From contig DAOUSH010000013.1 in NCBI GenBank assembly GCA_030627335.1, positions 1-8,539 of the forward strand: DNA of 8,539 nucleotides. Reading direction: 5' to 3'. This document shows positions 5,948 through 8,539 of this stretch, piece after piece. A program made the position numbers and the translations under genes. Within the stretch, counting starts at the first letter, position 1; every line of letters starts with the position of its first letter. The stretch is from Dehalococcoidia bacterium. Lineage in GTDB: Bacteria; Chloroflexota; Dehalococcoidia; Dehalococcoidales; W693. The notes under the pieces were generated by a model that saw nothing but the letters and a program-made list of their open reading frames with translations, was not told where the DNA came from and searched no databases.

Positions 5948-5976
5948 ATTTTAACACCAAAGGCCGCCGCCAACAA
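5948..5976 (-). promoter_or_regulatory. Promoter of fmt
   Basis: On the minus strand TTGTTG (5971-5976), a 17-base spacer and TAAAAT (5948-5953) give a plausible sigma-70-type promoter. The expected transcript start is near 5941, leaving only about 13 bases of leader, just enough for the GGGAGG. It lies downstream of the GTG at 5979, so that codon would not be in the mRNA. Confidence 0.55.
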
Positions 5977-5979
5977 CAC

Positions 5980-6323
5980 CCGTGATTAAGAGACCCCGGC
6001 AGACCGCCGCCTTCGCCATTTAGAAAATATTTTACCAGCACCATTCGCCCCAAACCTATCAGCTCAATATTTGATGAAAAAGGCCGTCTGAGAGAGCTTG
6101 CAATAGAAAACTAGCCTCAAAATCGCCCACCAGTCAGCGCCAGAAGCCTTGCTATCCCTGGTTGCCTGTTGTTACTATAAACAAGGTTTCTTTTAGCCTC
6201 ATTCACAACCTGGACTGGGCCGACTACCACTCCCATCAACCCGGCGAAAAGAGCACCGAGGGCGCCGGGTTATTGATAACGGAACTACTTAACAATTGAC
6301 GCTGTATAGCTAATAAACCTGCT
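5980..6323. other. Divergent intergenic region between fmt and dnaA
   Basis: With the chosen starts the gap runs from 5929 to 6347. It holds the fmt promoter at its left end and a 9-bp GC-rich inverted repeat at 6238-6271 near dnaA. It contains no canonical TTATCCACA DnaA box; the closest is TTATTGATA at 6270-6278. For dnaA, TTAACA (6289-6294) with TAATAA (6311-6316), 16 bases apart, is a weak promoter candidate. TTGACG (6296-6301) with TATGAT (6323-6328) has better boxes but a 21-base spacer. The + strand is C-rich (roughly 41 G to 72 C over 6001-6240). A stop-to-stop frame (6078-6296) has no ATG start and is not called as a gene. Confidence 0.6.
6238..6271. repeat. GC-rich inverted repeat in the dnaA leader region
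   Basis: AACCCGGCG (6238-6246) is perfectly complementary to CGCCGGGTT (6263-6271), with a 16-base loop. No T run follows, so it is not a classic terminator. Lying 18 bases upstream of the weak dnaA promoter, it could be an operator-like or cruciform element, or incidental. Confidence 0.5.
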
Positions 6324-6329
6324 ATGATT

Positions 6330-6337
6330 GAGGGGAG
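6330..6337 (+). promoter_or_regulatory. Shine-Dalgarno deciding the dnaA start
   Basis: GAGGGGAG ends 10 bases before the ATG at 6348. The in-frame ATG at 6324 precedes this motif and has nothing like a ribosome site upstream, so the later ATG is preferred. Confidence 0.65.
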
Positions 6338-6347
6338 TCTCTTTAAA

Positions 6348-7676
6348 ATGAGGTCGGCGCAAGAAATCTGGGAGGCCGCTTTAGGCGAGCTACAGCTCCA
6401 AATCAACAAGCCAAACTACCAGACCTGGCTCCAGGGAACCAGGGGAATAGCCTACCAGGACGGCCAGTTTATAATCAGCGTCCCCAATGCCTTCGTTGCC
6501 GAGTACCTGGACAAAAACCAGCGCTCCCTGATTAAAAAGACCCTCATCGGGCTTGTCCACAGCAGCAACATAAAGGTCCAGTTCCAGACAGGCTCAGAGC
6601 ACCCTGTCCCCACAACTGAAAATACCCACCACCAGGACCCGTCAGTCCGGGACCTCCCCGCCTTCAACCCCAAATACACCTTTGATTCCTTCGTCGTTGG
6701 CGGCTCAAACCGCATGGCTTATGCCGCCGCCCTGGGGGTAGCCCAGAACCCGGGGCATAGCTACAACCCGCTCTTTATCTATGGCGGTGCCGGGCTGGGC
6801 AAGACGCACCTGCTCCAGGCTATCGGCCATACCGCCCGGAGCAATAGTATACGGGCCCTCTATGTCAGCGGTGAGCACTTCACCAACGACTTTGTCGACG
6901 CCGTCAGACAGCAGAGAACGAACGAGTTCCGCAGCAAGTACCGGGACATCGATATGCTTATGATAGACGATATCCAGTTCATCAGCGGTAAAGAGCATAC
7001 GGCTGAGAGTTTTTTCCACACCTTCAACGAGCTACACAACGGCAACCGCCAGATAGTCATCACCAGCGACCGACCGCCCAAATCGATGCCCCTGCTCGAG
7101 GACCGTCTGCGCTCCCGCTTCGAGTGGGGGCTGACTGTCGATGTCAAACCGCCCGACCTAAAGACCCGCCGGGATATATTGAAAGCCAAATCGGAGCAGG
7201 CAGGAGCCGGTATCCTGCCTGACGTACTGGATATAATCGCCCAGCAGGTCAGGGAAAATATAAGGGAGTTGGAGGGTGGTCTCAACCGGATAATCGCCTA
7301 TGCCCGGCTGCTACAAACCGAGGTCACCCCGGAAATAGCGACCCGGGCGCTGGCTGATATCGGTGGCAGGACACTGCCGAGCGGTCACATAACACCGGAT
7401 GCCTTGTTGGACGCCGTCTCCGAGTGCTTCCAGATAACCCCGGAGCTGATAAGCAGCCGGCGGCGAGACAAACAGGTCGCGCTCGCCCGGCAGGTAGCGA
7501 TGTACCTTCTCAAACAGCAGGACGGCTACTCACTGGCCGAAATCGGCAATCTCCTGGGCGGCAGAAACCCATCAACAGTCAGCCACGCCTGCGAAAAGGT
7601 TGCTGAGGATATTAAAGCCAGCCCTCTCCTGAGGCACAGGGTAATGGACATCCAGAAAAGCCTGCGCCCCAGATAA
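6348..7676 (+). CDS. dnaA: Chromosomal replication initiator protein DnaA
   Basis: With the ATG at 6348 the protein has 442 residues and opens MRSAQEIWEAALGELQLQ, a typical domain I; the ATG at 6324 would add eight residues. Domain II is short. Domain III, the AAA+ ATPase, shows Walker A GGAGLGKT (146-153), Walker B with Asp207-Asp208, sensor I around VITSDRPP, the RLRSRFEWGL box with likely arginine finger Arg257, and sensor II Arg306 in NIRELEGG. Domain IV, the DNA-binding part, has the basic loop SRRRDKQVALARQ and signature GGRNPSTVSHAC. In most DnaA proteins that signature is GGRDHT/STV; Asn407-Pro408-Ser409 replaces the Asp-His-Thr triplet that contacts bases in Escherichia coli. The coding strand is C-rich (about 87 G to 146 C in seven sampled lines), opposite to neighbouring obg. 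dnaN does not follow; obg does, after an AT-rich gap. Confidence 0.97.
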   Translation: MRSAQEIWEAALGELQLQINKPNYQTWLQGTRGIAYQDGQFIISVPNAFVAEYLDKNQRSLIKKTLIGLVHSSNIKVQFQTGSEHPVPTTENTHHQDPSVRDLPAFNPKYTFDSFVVGGSNRMAYAAALGVAQNPGHSYNPLFIYGGAGLGKTHLLQAIGHTARSNSIRALYVSGEHFTNDFVDAVRQQRTNEFRSKYRDIDMLMIDDIQFISGKEHTAESFFHTFNELHNGNRQIVITSDRPPKSMPLLEDRLRSRFEWGLTVDVKPPDLKTRRDILKAKSEQAGAGILPDVLDIIAQQVRENIRELEGGLNRIIAYARLLQTEVTPEIATRALADIGGRTLPSGHITPDALLDAVSECFQITPELISSRRRDKQVALARQVAMYLLKQQDGYSLAEIGNLLGGRNPSTVSHACEKVAEDIKASPLLRHRVMDIQKSLRPR

Positions 7677-7707
7677 GACAGCCTTCGACAACTACTCACC
7701 TATTTCC

Positions 7708-7737
7708 AAATAGATTAACCTACGAGTTAATCTATTT
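7708..7737 (+). terminator. Inverted repeat after dnaA, possible terminator
   Basis: AAATAGATTAAC (7708-7719) pairs perfectly with GTTAATCTATTT (7726-7737) around a 6-base loop, 31 bases after the dnaA stop. The stem is AT-rich with only two G-C pairs, and the T run is mostly inside the stem, so as a terminator it is weak. It could instead be a protein-binding palindrome or part of the origin. Confidence 0.45.
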
Positions 7738-7785
7738 TGCATAAAACATTATAACTTTTCAATAAACTCCGTCATCTTTCGATAA
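7736..7785 (-). repeat. Three phased TTATNNAAA sites, possible variant DnaA boxes
   Basis: On the minus strand TTATGCAAA (7736-7744), TTATTGAAA (7757-7765) and TTATCGAAA (7777-7785) all point the same way, with starts 21 and 20 bases apart, close to two helical turns. TTATCGAAA recurs exactly on the plus strand at 4941-4949. They resemble DnaA boxes but end in AAA instead of ACA. The consensus was built after seeing the sites, which limits its weight. Confidence 0.4.
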
Positions 7786-7940
7786 CCTCGATAGACGGCA
7801 GGATTGATAATCAGAAAGTTAGAGAAAAACCCACGATCTACAATACCAGCCGAACCTGCCTCATACCTGGAGATGTGTTATTATAAGTACTATTAAAACT
7901 ATGATTATATTCAAGAAATAGTTTAACAAGATAATCGTAT

Positions 7941-7946
7941 AAAGGA
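7941..7946 (+). promoter_or_regulatory. Shine-Dalgarno of obg
   Basis: AAAGGA ends four bases before the ATG at 7951, a slightly close but workable spacing, and supports that start. Confidence 0.65.
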
Positions 7947-7950
7947 TAAT

Positions 7951-8539
7951 ATGTTTGACATAGCAGAAATAATGGTGAAGGCAGGAGATGGAGGTAATGG
8001 CAAAGCAGGCTTCCGTCGGGAGAAGTTTGTTCCATTTGGTGGTCCTGATGGCGGTGACGGTGGCAAGGGAGGGGATGTTATTGTCAAGGCTGATGCCGGA
8101 GTAACCAATCTGAAGATATTTCGCTGGCGGGGGATGTATCGGGCAAAGGATGGGCTAAATGGCGAAGGGCAGAAGAAGCATGGTAAGGATGGGGCTGATA
8201 AGGAGCTGCTGGTTCCGGTGGGGACTGTTATCTTTCTTAAAGCGGAAGAGGATGGTAACCCTGTTCTTGCCGACCTGAGTGAACCTGGGCAGTGGGTAGT
8301 GGTCGCCAAAGGGGGCAGGAGTGGTCTGGGTAATGTCCACTTCGCTTCGTCCACCAACCAGGCGCCCCGTATCGCCCAGATGGGGGAACCCGGCGAGGAG
8401 AAATCTATTATTCTGGAGCTGAGGCTTATCGCCGATGTCGGCATCATCGGCTACCCCAATGTGGGTAAGTCCTCCCTGCTGGCGGCGGCTTCAGCGGCAA
8501 AACCGAAGATTGCCGGCTATCCTTTTACCACCCTGGAGC
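7951..8539 (+). CDS. obg: GTPase Obg/CgtA, N-terminal part, running off the window
   Basis: The first 196 codons are present; the reading frame is open to the window end. Obg is an essential ribosome-associated GTPase involved in large-subunit assembly and stress signalling. The glycine-rich Obg fold is unmistakable: [28 protein letters not shown] (given in pieces: residues 11-20, 21-29 and 30-38), HGKDG at 77-81, VPVGT at 88-92, and VVVAKGG followed by NQAPR at 136-140. The GTPase domain starts near 158 with the P-loop GYPNVGKSS (167-175), where most Obg proteins read GFPNAGKST, and the switch I PFTT at 191-194. The start is typical ([15 protein letters not shown]). Unlike dnaA on the same strand, its coding strand is strongly G-rich (about 139 G to 58 C over 7981-8340). 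The remaining motifs and any C-terminal OCT domain lie outside the window. Confidence 0.96.
   Translation, partial: MFDIAEIMVKAGDGGNGKAGFRREKFVPFGGPDGGDGGKGGDVIVKADAGVTNLKIFRWRGMYRAKDGLNGEGQKKHGKDGADKELLVPVGTVIFLKAEEDGNPVLADLSEPGQWVVVAKGGRSGLGNVHFASSTNQAPRIAQMGEPGEEKSIILELRLIADVGIIGYPNVGKSSLLAAASAAKPKIAGYPFTTLE

Larger units (their letters stand above)
7677..7950. other. Candidate replication origin in the AT-rich dnaA-obg gap
   Basis: No gene is visible in these 274 AT-rich bases. They hold a 12-bp perfect inverted repeat (7708-7737) and three same-direction minus-strand TTATNNAAA motifs (7736-7785). They also hold an unstructured AT-rich stretch (about 7870-7950) that could be an unwinding element. 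The + strand changes from C-rich (23 G, 45 C over 7681-7860) to mildly G-rich (13 G, 8 C over 7861-7950), then strongly G-rich in obg. A C-to-G switch reading left to right is the sense expected at oriC. For obg, TATGAT (7900-7905) is the best -10 but its -35 is weak. Origin function is an inference. Confidence 0.45.

Noticed and set aside
5929..5979. N-terminal extension of fmt from the GTG at 5979
   Set aside because: The extra 17 residues are not part of the family, lack a ribosome site, and lie across the predicted promoter; the TTG at 5928 with GGGAGG is better.
6078..6299. Plus-strand stop-to-stop frame of 73 codons upstream of dnaA, with protein-like text near its end and a possible TTG start at 6162
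   Set aside because: There is no ATG or GTG start with a ribosome site, no recognised similarity, and the frame overlaps the inverted repeat and candidate dnaA -35. It could be a decayed fragment, but this is not supportable.

Overview
The window looks like chromosomal housekeeping DNA from a Chloroflexota bacterium, most likely Dehalococcoidia. This is inferred from gene content, from an ApgM-type protein beside aspartate kinase, and from how the DnaA and ApgM-like proteins read; no search was run. Most genes run at mid-50s % GC by hand count. One gene (1608-2681) is near 40%. There is no phage, IS element, CRISPR array or integrase.

Layout. A small Nfu-type Fe-S scaffold gene (52-270, +) faces aspartate kinase lysC (322-1542, -) across a strong bidirectional terminator. 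On the minus strand the likely transcript order is apgM-like (2697-3881), an AT-rich zinc-ribbon/three-helix membrane protein (1608-2681), then lysC. The apgM-like gene may encode the homoserine kinase of threonine synthesis, so its pairing with lysC would make this a threonine/lysine/methionine segment. lysC also has a strong in-frame internal ribosome site that could yield a separate ACT-only regulatory subunit. Next comes tRNA-Pro(CGG) (4000-4077, +) with its own near-consensus promoter, ending 4 bases from the convergent mazG (4082-4861, -). Then come fmt (4996-5928, -), a 419-base divergent gap, dnaA (6348-7676, +), a 274-base AT-rich gap, and the 5' part of obg (7951 to the window end, +).

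The part most worth a second look is the dnaA-obg gap. The + strand is C-rich on its left, even in non-coding DNA and in dnaA itself, and becomes strongly G-rich in obg, which is coded on the same strand. Just left of the switch are three same-direction sites of form TTATNNAAA spaced 20-21 bases. A second group of three spaced 11 and 22 bases lies between mazG and fmt. DnaA carries Asn-Pro-Ser where the DNA-reading loop normally has Asp-His-Thr/Ser. Together these suggest a replication origin with non-canonical DnaA boxes; this is an inference.

Start sites. Both mazG and fmt appear to start at TTG codons. For fmt the Shine-Dalgarno and a promoter place the start at 5928. For dnaA the Shine-Dalgarno favours the ATG at 6348 over the one at 6324.
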